64,000 nucleotides of DNA. Source: an uncultured Roseburia sp. (GTDB taxonomy: Bacteria; Bacillota; Clostridia; Lachnospirales; Lachnospiraceae). The notes under the pieces were generated by a model that ran no database searches, was not told where the DNA came from, and saw nothing but the letters and a program-made list of their open reading frames with translations. A program made the position numbers and the translations under genes. Shown piece by piece: positions 1 to 8,037 of this stretch. Every line of letters begins with the position of its first letter. Within the stretch, counting starts at the first letter, position 1. The stretch lies in NCBI GenBank assembly GCA_947649645.1, contig CANSSP010000006.1:1-64000 (forward strand), in the 5' to 3' direction.

Positions 1-53
1 AGAGCACTTGACTTTTAATCAAGTTGTCCGGGGTTCGAATCCCCGATGCCTCA
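1..53 (+). tRNA. tRNA-Lys (TTT), 3' part
   Basis: The 3' end of a tRNA cut by the window edge. The anticodon stem TTGA/TCAA encloses loop CTTTTAA, giving anticodon TTT (Lys). The T arm is at 29-45 with loop TTCGAAT. The acceptor 3' strand ATGCCTC and discriminator A end at 53. No CCA is encoded. The 5' half lies outside the window. Confidence 0.93.
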
Positions 54-55
54 TG

Positions 56-100
56 AAAAGCAGCGGAAAGACGGTGACAAAGGTTTTTCGCTGCTTTTTT
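56..100 (+). terminator. Terminator after tRNA-Lys
   Basis: The inverted repeat AAAAGCAGCG / CGCTGCTTTT is followed by a run of T to position 100. It probably ends the tRNA transcript just before the THF riboswitch. Confidence 0.75.
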
Positions 101-121
101 AGTAACAATAAAATAAGAGTC

Positions 122-216
122 GCAGAGTAGACCCATGTGCGTTAAGTGCCGGATGAACAGGGAGTTGTCAGCCGGACGAAAAGATTATCTTGCGGTACAT
201 GAGTCGCATCCCGCTG
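122..216 (+). promoter_or_regulatory. Tetrahydrofolate (THF) riboswitch
   Basis: The leader carries the conserved blocks of the folate riboswitch class in order: GTAGA, GCGTTAAGTG, GGGAGTTG, ACGAA, GCGGT and GCATCCCGCT. Visible pairings fit the fold: GCAG (122-125) with CTGC (213-216), and CATGT (134-138) with ACATG (197-201). Known THF riboswitches in Clostridia sit before folT or folate synthesis genes, and the next gene is a folT-type S component, so function and context agree. No clear T-tract terminator lies between it and the start codon, so control of ribosome access is the likelier mode (inference). Confidence 0.88.
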
Positions 217-279
217 CATCAGAAGATAAGAAGATTATCTCCGGTTGTGGTAAGAGGTCTGCAAAGGAGGTATTTTTTT

Positions 280-864
280 ATGAAAAAATTCGTCGCTTTG
301 TTCACCGGTTCTTACAGAGAATTAAAGTCGGTGAGAACCGTCACTGTTTCCGCCATGCTGGCCGCCATTGCGGTCATTCTGGGCATGTTTTCCATTGAGA
401 TCGGCAATTACATCAGAATCGGCTTTTCGTCCATCCCCAATGGGGTGGAGGCGTATCTGTTCGGCCCTGTCGTCGGAGGTATTTTTGCGGGGGCGCTGGA
501 TATCCTTAAGTATGTCCTGAAGCCGACGGGGGCTTTTTTTCCGCCGCTCACGCTGGTTGTGATTCTGGCCGGGGTTCTGTACGGATGCATGTACTATAAA
601 AAGAAAATCACACTGGGGAGAGTCCTGGCTGCGAAATTTATTGTGATGCTCATCTGCAATGTGATTTTAAACACGCTGTGTCTCTCCGTCCTGTACGGCA
701 AAGGCTTTTTTCTGCTCCTTCCGGCGAGGGCGCTCAAAAATCTTGTTATGTGGCCGATTGATTCTGTGATCTTTTATACCACTGCAAAGTTTCTGGAGGG
801 CGCCGGCGTCTTTAAGATGATCGCTGCCCGCGCCTGCGGGGCCGGCGGCAGCGGGTGTGAATAG
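280..864 (+). CDS. folT: Folate-family ECF transporter S component
   Basis: A 194-residue membrane protein with about five or six hydrophobic segments, the usual size of ECF S components. The start ATG at 280 follows AAAGGAGG at 263-270; an in-frame upstream ATG at 190 lies inside the riboswitch and is rejected. The conserved early stretch VTVSAMLAAIAVILG and the motif GFSSIPNGVEAYLFGPVVGG fit the FolT-type subfamily. The protein should bind folate at the outer membrane face and work with a shared energizing module (EcfT plus two ATPases), which is not encoded here. The upstream THF riboswitch independently supports a folate substrate. The C-terminal tail is short and Gly/Ala-rich. Confidence 0.87.
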   Translation: MKKFVALFTGSYRELKSVRTVTVSAMLAAIAVILGMFSIEIGNYIRIGFSSIPNGVEAYLFGPVVGGIFAGALDILKYVLKPTGAFFPPLTLVVILAGVLYGCMYYKKKITLGRVLAAKFIVMLICNVILNTLCLSVLYGKGFFLLLPARALKNLVMWPIDSVIFYTTAKFLEGAGVFKMIAARACGAGGSGCE

Positions 865-877
865 TTTGCAGGGTCTG

Positions 878-906
878 TTGACAGCGCCCCGTGCAACTGC
901 TAAAAT
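878..906 (+). promoter_or_regulatory. Sigma-A promoter for the 961 gene
   Basis: TTGACA (878-883), a 17-nt spacer and TAAAAT (901-906). This is a near-consensus housekeeping promoter about 55 nt before the next start codon. Confidence 0.8.
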
Positions 907-960
907 ACTATTATAGAACGAAGGTGTAACAGAGCAGATACAGCTTACTGGGGGGATAGG

Positions 961-1263
961 ATGAAAACAAAGAGAGTGGCGCTGACGGCGGAGATCGAAA
1001 AATATGAGCCGGGCAAAGGCCTGGAAGACGGTTTTGAGCTTTTGTCGGAGGTTGTGACGAAAGGATGGATTGTCACTGATTTTCTGGTGAAGGTGAAACG
1101 GCCGGACGGAAGGATTGTATGTCCGTATATTTTAAACAGGAGAGGGCGTGTCTTTATCGGAGAGGGAGATTATGTTATTCTGGATTCGGACGGCAGCCGG
1201 CATGTCTGCGGAGCAGATAAGATCTGGATGCGTTATGAAAAACCGGAAGATGCGGAACTGTAA
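961..1263 (+). CDS. Small conserved-looking protein, function unknown
   Basis: A 100-residue soluble, charged protein I cannot assign to a family. It has its own near-consensus promoter and a strong downstream terminator, so it is a monocistronic unit. The start ATG follows a weak G-rich site (GGGGGGATAGG). The sequence alternates hydrophobic and charged residues, with patterns such as KVKRPDGRIVCPYILN and GEGDYVILDSDGS that suggest a compact beta-rich domain. It has two cysteines and no signal peptide or membrane segment. The transcription signals make a real gene likely. Confidence 0.7.
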   Translation: MKTKRVALTAEIEKYEPGKGLEDGFELLSEVVTKGWIVTDFLVKVKRPDGRIVCPYILNRRGRVFIGEGDYVILDSDGSRHVCGADKIWMRYEKPEDAEL

Positions 1264-1272
1264 GTGCAAAAT

Positions 1273-1300
1273 GGGCTGTGCCGGCAGGCACAGCCTTTTT
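1273..1300 (+). terminator. Intrinsic terminator after the 961 gene
   Basis: Perfect 9-bp stem GGCTGTGCC / GGCACAGCC with loop GGCA, followed by TTTTT. It lies 10 nt after the stop codon. Confidence 0.92.
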
Positions 1301-1382
1301 GATTTCCTGAGTGAAAATCTTACGGGCGGGATTGCAACGGGGCGCAGAAGAAAGCCGTGGGATTCTTTTTTGTGAAAAACAG

Positions 1383-1411
1383 TTGCATTTCCGGCAGTGC
1401 CGGGTTATAAT
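1383..1411 (+). promoter_or_regulatory. Promoter for tRNA-Leu
   Basis: TTGCAT (1383-1388), a 17-nt spacer and a consensus TATAAT (1406-1411), about 55 nt before the tRNA. The spacer contains the small inverted repeat CCGGC/GCCGG. Confidence 0.78.
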
Positions 1412-1465
1412 TTCTGACAGACTGGCAGAATGGGAACACAGGCTATGGTTTCGGAGTATATTTCA

Positions 1466-1547
1466 GCGGAATTGTCGGAATTGGCAGACGAGCGAGATTT
1501 AGGTTCTCGTGTCCCCGGACGTGTGGGTTCGAGTCCCACATTCCGCA
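1466..1547 (+). tRNA. tRNA-Leu (TAG)
   Basis: The acceptor strands GCGGAAT (1466-1472) and ATTCCGC (1540-1546) pair perfectly, with discriminator A at 1547. The anticodon stem CGAGA/TCTCG encloses loop TTTAGGT, giving anticodon TAG. A long variable arm (TGTCCCCGGACGT) marks a class II tRNA. The T arm has loop TTCGAGT. CCA is not encoded. Confidence 0.95.
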
Positions 1548-1550
1548 TTT

Positions 1551-1826
1551 TCAGCCTGTATATTTTTCTTTCCCGGCGAGCCACTGTTCGTTCATCCAGT
1601 CGACGGCGAGCTGCCTGCCCTCCGGCGTAAAAGGAAAAGCGGCGTATGTCTTTAAGGCGTCTTCTGTCGTCTCGAAGTTGTAGGGGCCTGGCCAGATGCA
1701 GACGGAAAAGACGTCGGAACCGTCAATGCTGTCTTTTTTGATGAGGTAGCGCATCCCCAGATAGCTCCCGGTAAATTTTTCTTTTTTGTAGAAATTCATG
1801 TTCAGAATGTCTTCTGTTGTGATCAT
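1551..1826 (-). CDS. Small conserved-looking protein, function unknown
   Basis: A 91-residue soluble protein on the minus strand. The start is supported by AAAGGAGT six bases upstream and a TATAAT box (1876-1881, minus). It has no signal peptide or membrane segment. It contains many aromatic residues (YKKEKF, YLGMRYLI, CIWPGPYNFETT) and ends in WMNEQWLAGKEKYTG, suggesting a small globular domain. I do not recognise the family. Its stop codon lies three bases from the 3' end of the convergent tRNA-Leu, so transcription from the two sides must overlap or stop within the neighbour. Confidence 0.75.
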   Translation of the reverse strand: MITTEDILNMNFYKKEKFTGSYLGMRYLIKKDSIDGSDVFSVCIWPGPYNFETTEDALKTYAAFPFTPEGRQLAVDWMNEQWLAGKEKYTG

Positions 1827-1875
1827 TGGGAACTCCTTTGTCGTCTGATGTGATTCGTGTTACTGTTTTCCGTAT

Positions 1876-1881
1876 ATTATA
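1876..1881 (-). promoter_or_regulatory. -10 box for the minus-strand small gene
   Basis: TATAAT on the minus strand, 50 nt upstream of the 1826 start. The -35 position (TGTTAT) is poor, so either the promoter is weak or it depends on another factor. Confidence 0.5.
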
Positions 1882-1979
1882 ACAGAAAGATATGCAGAAT
1901 AACAGGGAAATTGTCTGCGCGGAGCGGGGAACGTTACCGGAAAATGCCTGCGCAGGAGGCTTTTTCATATGGAAAGCTA

Positions 1980-2007
1980 TTGACAAATCATGCTTGACAT
2001 GTATAAT
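1980..2007 (+). promoter_or_regulatory. Promoter of the peptide transporter operon
   Basis: Consensus TTGACA (1980-1985), a 16-nt spacer and consensus TATAAT (2002-2007). It is divergent from the 1826 gene and leaves an untranslated leader of about 155 nt before the lipoprotein gene. Confidence 0.88.
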
Positions 2008-2013
2008 AAAAAC

Positions 2014-2169
2014 ATCTTGTTCGTGGACAACATACAAGTGTTTTTGTGAGGTGCAATGGGCAATGGTGTCCCCTGGCACTTTTTTGCTTTACTCTGGTAT
2101 AGGCACAGCCTTCTTCGGAAAGGCGTGTTTATATATAGTTGTTTATCCAAGTTTAAGGAGGAAATCATT
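2014..2169 (+). promoter_or_regulatory. Long leader of the oppA-like gene
   Basis: The leader holds several short potential hairpins: TTGT/GACAA near 2017, a GTGC...GCAC element around 2053-2081 followed by six T, and GCCTT/AAGGC around 2105-2122. The T run after the second element suggests a weak attenuator, but the stem has internal mismatches and no known riboswitch core is visible. It ends in the strong site AAGGAGG before ATG 2170. Confidence 0.3.
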
Positions 2170-4128
2170 ATGAAAAAGAAGCTGATTTCTCTTTTTCTGA
2201 TTGGCGCCATGTCAGCGGGTGTGCTGGCAGGATGCGGCAACGGGGGAGAGACGAATGAAGGCGGCAATTCCGGTTCGAATGCGGAAAACCAGGGCGATGT
2301 GTCCGGTAACGCAGAGGGGTCGGAAATGGAAATGGAAGTGGTAGTGGAGCCCGGTACAGAAACCGGAGGCGGGTCTGCTACATACAGCAATAAGCAGGTG
2401 ATTGTCGGCGAGATCTCTGAGACGAGCGGCGATATCACGCCGTACTGGACGAACAATGCGTCCGATTATGACGCATACAAGCTGGTTGCGAACGGTCTGG
2501 AGCCGATTGTAAACGACCAGGAGGGAAAGTGGATTGAGAATCCGACGGTTTTAGAGAAGCTGGAGACAGTCGACAATGAGGACGGAAGCAAGACCTATAC
2601 GGTCACGATCAAAGACGGCCTTAAGTTCAGCGACGGCAGCCCGGTTACGGCAAAAGAGTATGTGTTTGGAATCATGTTCTTTGCGAGCGATGAGCTGCAG
2701 GTGGATCTGAAGGCGACGGAGGCTTCGGCAGGTCTGTTCCAGTATTACAAGGGATACAGCGCTTATTCTTCCGGTGAGAGCGATACGTTTGAGGGTGTGC
2801 ATCTGATCGACGACAAGACGTTTTCCGTGACGATCGACGCTTCCATGGAGCCGTATTACTACGGACAGGCGCTTGTGGCTGTCGGACCGGAATCCATGGC
2901 TTTATGGGTGCCGGAGGACGTGACCCTGGAGGAGACGGAGAACGGTGTGAAATTCTCCGATAACTTTACGGCAGAGTATATCGGCGAGAAGGTTGAGAAG
3001 GCAAAATACGATTACAATATCAACTGCGGCGCTTATATGCTGACAGGTTATGACGCGGACGCTTATACGTATACGTTGACGAAGAACCCGAACTATCCGG
3101 GCAACTTTGAGGGACAGACGGCGAACATTGAGACGGTCCTGATCAAATACGTGCCGGAAGATACCATGATGGATCAGTTAAAGACCGGCGCAGTTGACCT
3201 TTTATATCAGGTAGGCGACGGCGACAAGATTGAGGCCGGCCTTGATATGGTGGAAGAGGGCGGTTACGATTATCTGACATACGGACGTGCCGGATACGGT
3301 ATGATCTCCTTTAAGTGTAATCAGGGACCGACCCAGTTTAAAGAAGTACGTCATGCAGTGGCATACCTGCTTGACCGCGTGGCGTTTGCGCAGACCTTTA
3401 CAGGCGGACACGGACTGGTTGTACACGGACCGTATGGCTCCCAGCAGTGGATGGTGCAGGAGTACGCAGAGGAAGTGGACGGCTTAAACGCTTACACTTA
3501 CAGCCTTGAATCGGCCGTAGCAGCGCTGGAAGAAGGCGGCTGGGTATACAATGAGGACGGTTCCGACTATTCGGGCGAAGGGATCCGCTACAAGAAATTA
3601 GACGACGGCACATATATGCCTCTTGTCATCGAGTGGCTTTCTTCCGAGAACAACTCGGTATCCGACCTGATTGTGACGTCTCTGATGCAGAATCCGGATG
3701 TGGCATCCGCCGGTATGCAGATCAACCAGACGGTTGTTACCTTTAACGAACTGTTGTCCTACTACTACGACAACTCTGAAGAGAACCCGTATCAGATGTT
3801 CAACCTTGCGACCGGTTTCGGCAACCCGTTCGATCTGGCATATATGTATGAGCCGGGTTCGGGTTCCAACATCAATGCGATTCCGGGAGAGGAAGGACAG
3901 AAGCTGTATGATCTGACCATTGCGATGAATCAGACGGCTGAGGGCGATGATGTGGCTTACGCAGAGAACTGGTTCAATTTCATTTCTTACTGGAATGAGC
4001 TTCTGCCGGAAGTTCCTCTGTACTCCAATGATTATCATGACTTCTTCACGTCAAGACTTCATGATTTTGAGGAGGACGGTTATAACTGGGATATCGTAAA
4101 AGCGATTCTGTACGCAAATATCGAGTAA
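2170..4128 (+). CDS. Peptide ABC transporter substrate-binding lipoprotein
   Basis: A 652-residue extracellular receptor of solute-binding family 5 (OppA/DppA type). The start ATG 2170 follows AAGGAGG; the longer reading from 2056 has no such site and would bury the signal peptide. A lipoprotein signal (MKKKLISLFLIGAMSAG) ends in lipobox LAGC, so the mature protein is anchored to the membrane. A Gly/Asn/Glu-rich linker of roughly 50 residues follows, then the family pattern: LVANGLEPIV, IKDGLKFSDGSPVTAKEYVF (typical of OppA) and a C-terminal PEVPLYSNDYH stretch. It is the first gene of the operon and should capture short peptides or similar solutes for the permeases at 4248 and 5248. The length is above the usual 520-600 residues, partly because of the linker. 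Confidence 0.92.
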   Translation: MKKKLISLFLIGAMSAGVLAGCGNGGETNEGGNSGSNAENQGDVSGNAEGSEMEMEVVVEPGTETGGGSATYSNKQVIVGEISETSGDITPYWTNNASDYDAYKLVANGLEPIVNDQEGKWIENPTVLEKLETVDNEDGSKTYTVTIKDGLKFSDGSPVTAKEYVFGIMFFASDELQVDLKATEASAGLFQYYKGYSAYSSGESDTFEGVHLIDDKTFSVTIDASMEPYYYGQALVAVGPESMALWVPEDVTLEETENGVKFSDNFTAEYIGEKVEKAKYDYNINCGAYMLTGYDADAYTYTLTKNPNYPGNFEGQTANIETVLIKYVPEDTMMDQLKTGAVDLLYQVGDGDKIEAGLDMVEEGGYDYLTYGRAGYGMISFKCNQGPTQFKEVRHAVAYLLDRVAFAQTFTGGHGLVVHGPYGSQQWMVQEYAEEVDGLNAYTYSLESAVAALEEGGWVYNEDGSDYSGEGIRYKKLDDGTYMPLVIEWLSSENNSVSDLIVTSLMQNPDVASAGMQINQTVVTFNELLSYYYDNSEENPYQMFNLATGFGNPFDLAYMYEPGSGSNINAIPGEEGQKLYDLTIAMNQTAEGDDVAYAENWFNFISYWNELLPEVPLYSNDYHDFFTSRLHDFEEDGYNWDIVKAILYANIE

Positions 4129-4161
4129 CCGGTACGGCGGACAGCGCAGTGAGACGGCCTG

Positions 4162-4197
4162 CCGGAGGAGAATGGGAGATCCCATTCTCCTTTCCGG
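4162..4197 (+). terminator. Intergenic hairpin, partial terminator or mRNA stabilizer
   Basis: Perfect stem GGAGAATGGG / CCCATTCTCC with loop AGAT, extended by outer CCGGA/TCCGG. Only three T follow the inner stem. It lies between the receptor gene and the permease genes, where a leaky terminator or 3' stabilizer typically keeps receptor mRNA in excess (inference). Confidence 0.7.
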
Positions 4198-4247
4198 TGA
4201 GGTCTTTTGACACTTCAAAGAATACTCTCATGAAGGTAAGGTGAATT

Positions 4248-5234
4248 ATGTTAAAATACGTTGGGAAGAGGCTTGTGTATATGGTGGGCGTGTTTTTTGT
4301 TGTGTCCATCATTATGTTTATTTTATTTAATAATGTGCCTGGCGACCGCGCGTTAAATCAGGTACAGAGTTTAAGGGGAAAAGTTTCGGACGAAATTTTT
4401 CAGCGCCATTACGAGGAGGCACGGGAGAGACTGGGACTTGACGATCCGATTCCGATCCGCTATGTAAAGTGGATGGGAAATCTGTTGCAGGGCAATCTGG
4501 GCTATTCTACATTCTACAAAAAAGATGTCATTAAGGTTATCGGGCAGCCGATGGTCAATACAATCATTATCAATATTTTTGCGACGATTCTTGCGCTGGT
4601 GATTACGATTCCGCTGGGAATCCACTGTGCGGTAAAAAAATTCTCTAAATTTGACAATACGGTGCAGGTGCTGACGATTGTCGGCTACAGTGTGCCTAGC
4701 TATATAATCGGACTTGTTTTTATCTTTCTCTTTTCTGTTAAGCTGGGATGGTTTCCCATCAGCGGTATGAATTCCCCCAATTTTCAAGGGGCTGGTTTAG
4801 AGGCTGTGCTTGACCGGATGCATTATCTGGCTCTGCCGGTGATCGTTATGACCGTGGCTTCCCTGGGCGGTATGACGCGCTATGTCAGGGCGGCGATGAT
4901 TGACGCGCTGCGCATGGATTATATCCGTACGGCCAGGGCGAAGGGACTGAAGGAAAAAGTCGTTATTTATTCTCATGCGTGGAGAAACGCGCTGCTCTCG
5001 GTTATCACTCTGATTATTGGATGGTTTATGAGTATCTTTATGGGTTCTATTATCATCGAGCAGATTTTTCAGCTCAACGGAATCGGAAAGATGTATTACA
5101 CCGGACTGATGAACCAGGACTACGATATGGCGCTGGCAATCCAGATGCTTTACTGTGTGATCACACTGATCAGCAATCTGATCACGGATTTAAGTTATGG
5201 CATTGTCGACCCGAGAGTCCGTATCAACAAATAG
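4248..5234 (+). CDS. Peptide ABC transporter permease, OppB/DppB type
   Basis: A 328-residue inner membrane permease of the usual length and layout. The first membrane segment is near residues 10-30, followed by the outer loop with LGLDDPIPIRYVKWMGNLLQG and a five-segment BPD_transp core. The cytoplasmic EAA loop is visible as DYIRTARAKGLKEKVVIYSHAWRN and contacts the ATPases. The C-terminus LSYGIVDPRVRINK is typical of the family. The protein pairs with the permease starting at 5248, 13 bases downstream. It is an ordinary family member, in contrast to its partner. Confidence 0.93.
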   Translation: MLKYVGKRLVYMVGVFFVVSIIMFILFNNVPGDRALNQVQSLRGKVSDEIFQRHYEEARERLGLDDPIPIRYVKWMGNLLQGNLGYSTFYKKDVIKVIGQPMVNTIIINIFATILALVITIPLGIHCAVKKFSKFDNTVQVLTIVGYSVPSYIIGLVFIFLFSVKLGWFPISGMNSPNFQGAGLEAVLDRMHYLALPVIVMTVASLGGMTRYVRAAMIDALRMDYIRTARAKGLKEKVVIYSHAWRNALLSVITLIIGWFMSIFMGSIIIEQIFQLNGIGKMYYTGLMNQDYDMALAIQMLYCVITLISNLITDLSYGIVDPRVRINK

Positions 5235-5247
5235 GAGGAAGAAAACC

Positions 5248-7035
5248 ATGAGTATGCTAAAACGTCTTTTCGGGAAGAGGGACGCCGAGCTTGACATTAT
5301 GCAGGAAGAAGCGCTTCAGAGTCCGCTGCGCACGGTGATAAAGAACTTTCTGGAAAACAGACTGGCGACGGGGGGACTGATCGTATTCCTGCTTATTTTC
5401 CTCACCGTGCTGATCGGACCATTGTTTAATCCGATTGACCTGAGCGAGAAGGAGGAAACGCAGATTAACGTGGCGCCGGGAATGAAGATGCTTCAGGTTC
5501 CGGACGGACTGAAGGGAAACGTAAAGCAGATATCCACGGGGTCTACGTTCAGCGTCGGAGTTGACAACGACGGCAAGGTCTATGTGTGGGGACACACAAA
5601 GATTACCAGCAAGATTGATGTGGCAAAGCTGATTCCGTCAAAAGAGGAGCTGGGCAAAGTAGTGGCTGTCTCGGCGGGCTTTGATCATATTATGGCACTC
5701 AATGAGGATGGAAAGGTTATCTGCTGGGGAAGCGACCGTATGGGACAGGGAAAGGTCCCGATGGAAGTTTCCAAGAAAAAGGATATCGTTCAGATTGCCG
5801 CAGGGTATCAGATTTCCTACGCGCTGACAGGCAGCGGCGAGGTATTCTGCTGGGGAAATGAAAACTTAAACGATGTCCGGCTGACAAAGAGAAACGGAAA
5901 CAGCAATATTGCAAAGATTTCCGTGGCAAACACAACGCTGATGGCGCTGACAAAAGACGGCGAGGTAAGACATCTGGGCAGCCAGAAGTCGGAGATCGCG
6001 AACGTACCGGAAGACCTGGGGACGGTAAAGGATATCGCGACGACGGCCGATGCCTGTGTGGCGGTGCTTGAAGATAATTCCATGCGCATCTGGGGCAAGG
6101 CGAACAAGAGTGAGCGCGATCTTCCGGAAGTGGAGGGGAATATCGTATCGATCTTTGGCGGACGATATCACCTTACGGCGCTGAGCGACAGCGGAAAAGT
6201 TTATTCCTGGGGAAGCAACGCGAAGCATCAGACGGAGGTGCCTTCCAAAGCTTCCGGTGTGACCGCGATTTACGGCGGCGGATATCAGAATTATGCGGTG
6301 AAGGATTCCGGTGAGATTGTGACCTGGGGCTTAAAAGGATACCTGCTGGGGAGCGACGAGCTGGGGCGTGACGTTTTCTCGAGAATTTTAAACGGCGGCC
6401 GGATGACGATGACGATCGGTGCGATTGCCGTTATCATATCGACCATTATCGGTATTATCATCGGCGGCGTGTCGGGATTTTTTGGCGGATGGGTCGATAT
6501 CGTGCTGCAGCGGCTGACAGAGATCGTATCCTCCCTGCCGTTTCTTCCGATGGCCATGATTCTGACATCCATTATCGGGAATAATCTGCCGGAGGATGCA
6601 AAGATCGCGCTGATCATGATCGTCCTTGGTGTTTTAAGCTGGCCGAGCCTGGCGCGTCTCGTGCGTGCGCAGGTTCTTGCGGAGCGTGAGAAAGAGTTTG
6701 TCACGGCGGCGAACGCCATGGGCGTAAAGCGTTCCTCGATTGTGTTTAAACATATTATCCCGAATGTCATTTCGGTTATTATCGTGTCTGCGACGCTGGA
6801 TTTTGCTTCCTGCATGCTCACGGAGTCTACCCTTTCCTTCCTGGGATTTGGTGTAAAGCTTCCGCGTCCTACCTGGGGAAATATGTTAAACGGCTGCGTC
6901 AGCTCTGTTGTCATCCAGAATTACTGGTGGAGATGGGTGTTCCCGGCGATTATGCTGAGTATCTGTGTCATCTGCATCAATATGGTGGGCGACGGTCTGC
7001 GCGATGCAATCGATCCGAAGTCGAACGAGAGATAG
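5248..7035 (+). CDS. Peptide ABC permease (OppC type) with inserted RCC1-like seven-repeat propeller
   Basis: A 595-residue permease, about twice the usual 290-310. The start ATG 5248 follows AGGAGG. Residues 42-60 form the first membrane helix. Residues about 91-360 hold seven repeats of roughly 39 residues, each with a core like AxGxxHxxALxxDGxVxxWG (for example GKVYVWG, GKVICWG, GEVFCWG, GKVYSWG, GEIVTWG). This is the pattern of RCC1/BLIP-II-type beta-propellers, and seven repeats would close a seven-bladed propeller. From residue 366 the normal OppC sequence resumes at LLGSDELGRDVFSRILNGGR, with five membrane helices and the EAA loop EFVTAANAMGVKRSSIVFKH. By topology the propeller sits outside the membrane, between helix 1 and the pore domain. 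Reading frame is unbroken and there is no sign of assembly error. The role of the propeller (binding of substrate, receptor or wall) is unknown. Confidence 0.92.
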   Translation: MSMLKRLFGKRDAELDIMQEEALQSPLRTVIKNFLENRLATGGLIVFLLIFLTVLIGPLFNPIDLSEKEETQINVAPGMKMLQVPDGLKGNVKQISTGSTFSVGVDNDGKVYVWGHTKITSKIDVAKLIPSKEELGKVVAVSAGFDHIMALNEDGKVICWGSDRMGQGKVPMEVSKKKDIVQIAAGYQISYALTGSGEVFCWGNENLNDVRLTKRNGNSNIAKISVANTTLMALTKDGEVRHLGSQKSEIANVPEDLGTVKDIATTADACVAVLEDNSMRIWGKANKSERDLPEVEGNIVSIFGGRYHLTALSDSGKVYSWGSNAKHQTEVPSKASGVTAIYGGGYQNYAVKDSGEIVTWGLKGYLLGSDELGRDVFSRILNGGRMTMTIGAIAVIISTIIGIIIGGVSGFFGGWVDIVLQRLTEIVSSLPFLPMAMILTSIIGNNLPEDAKIALIMIVLGVLSWPSLARLVRAQVLAEREKEFVTAANAMGVKRSSIVFKHIIPNVISVIIVSATLDFASCMLTESTLSFLGFGVKLPRPTWGNMLNGCVSSVVIQNYWWRWVFPAIMLSICVICINMVGDGLRDAIDPKSNER

Positions 7036-7050
7036 GAGGAGGGGACGAAA

Positions 7051-8037
7051 GTGGCTTTATTAGAGATAAATGATCTGCATACCTTTTTTAAGACAAAGAA
7101 AGGTATCGTAAAGGCGGTAAACGGCGTTTCCTATTCCGTCGAACCGGGAAAGACGCTTGGCGTGGTCGGGGAGAGCGGCAGCGGTAAGAGCGTATCGGCC
7201 ATGAGTATTTTAAAACTGCTGGATGGCAACGGCTATATTGACAGTGGAGAGATTATTTTCGACGGAAGAAATCTGGCAGACGTTACCGTGAAAGAAATGT
7301 GCAAAATCCGTGGAAATGAGATTTCGGTCATCTTTCAGGAGCCGATGACGAGCTTAAATCCGATTTTTACGATAGAGCGTCAGCTCTCTGAGCCGTTCCG
7401 CATTCACCAGGGGATGAACAGGGCGCAGGCGGCGGAGAAGACGATTGAGATGTTAAAGGATGTAAGGATTCCCAATCCGGAGGCGGTGGCGAAGCAATAT
7501 CCGCATCAGCTCTCCGGCGGTATGCGCCAGCGTGTCATGATCGCGATGGCGCTTGCGTGCCAGCCGAAGCTTCTGATTGCGGACGAGCCGACGACAGCGC
7601 TCGATGTGACGATACAGGCGCAGATCTTAAAGCTGATGAATGACCTGAAGCGGGAAAAAGGGACGTCGATTCTGTTTATCACGCACGATCTGGGCGTGAT
7701 CAATGAGATGGCGGACGATGTCGCGGTGATGTATTGCGGTCAGGTGGTGGAGATGGCGACGGTGCGCACGATTTTCGGAGACAATCGTTATCTACACCCC
7801 TATACCGAGGGACTTTTGTACTCCATTCCGCGGCTTGACACGCCGGCGGGCGTGCGCCTCGATGCGATTCCGGGGGCTGTTCCGCACCCGCTCGACCTGC
7901 CCAGGGGCTGTAAGTTTGCTCCGCGCTGCAAGTATGCGACCGACCGGTGCCGTGAGAAGGAGCCGGCTCTCGCGGAGGTGGAGCCGGGCCACAGGGTGCG
8001 CTGCTTTTATCCGAAGAAAGGGGAAAGAAACGAATGA
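7051..8037 (+). CDS. Peptide ABC transporter ATPase, OppD/DppD type
   Basis: A 328-residue cytoplasmic ATPase with GTG start after AGGAGGAGG. Walker A GESGSGKS (about residues 39-46), Q loop [12 protein letters not shown], signature LSGGMRQR, Walker [13 protein letters not shown] and switch His (ITHDLG) are all intact. The C-terminal oligopeptide-transporter domain carries the cysteine pattern [14 protein letters not shown] plus a later Cys, as in family members that can bind an iron-sulfur cluster (established for some DppD proteins; inferred here). It overlaps the next ATPase gene by ATGA, so translation is coupled. Confidence 0.95.
   Translation: MALLEINDLHTFFKTKKGIVKAVNGVSYSVEPGKTLGVVGESGSGKSVSAMSILKLLDGNGYIDSGEIIFDGRNLADVTVKEMCKIRGNEISVIFQEPMTSLNPIFTIERQLSEPFRIHQGMNRAQAAEKTIEMLKDVRIPNPEAVAKQYPHQLSGGMRQRVMIAMALACQPKLLIADEPTTALDVTIQAQILKLMNDLKREKGTSILFITHDLGVINEMADDVAVMYCGQVVEMATVRTIFGDNRYLHPYTEGLLYSIPRLDTPAGVRLDAIPGAVPHPLDLPRGCKFAPRCKYATDRCREKEPALAEVEPGHRVRCFYPKKGERNE

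Noticed and set aside
190-279. Upstream start for the folT-type gene
   Set aside because: The extra residues are encoded by the THF riboswitch itself; the ATG at 280 has a consensus ribosome site.
5491-6340. Possible misassembly or gene fusion artefact producing the propeller in the permease
   Set aside because: The frame is open throughout, both flanks match the OppC family exactly where the outer loop belongs, and base composition does not change at the borders.
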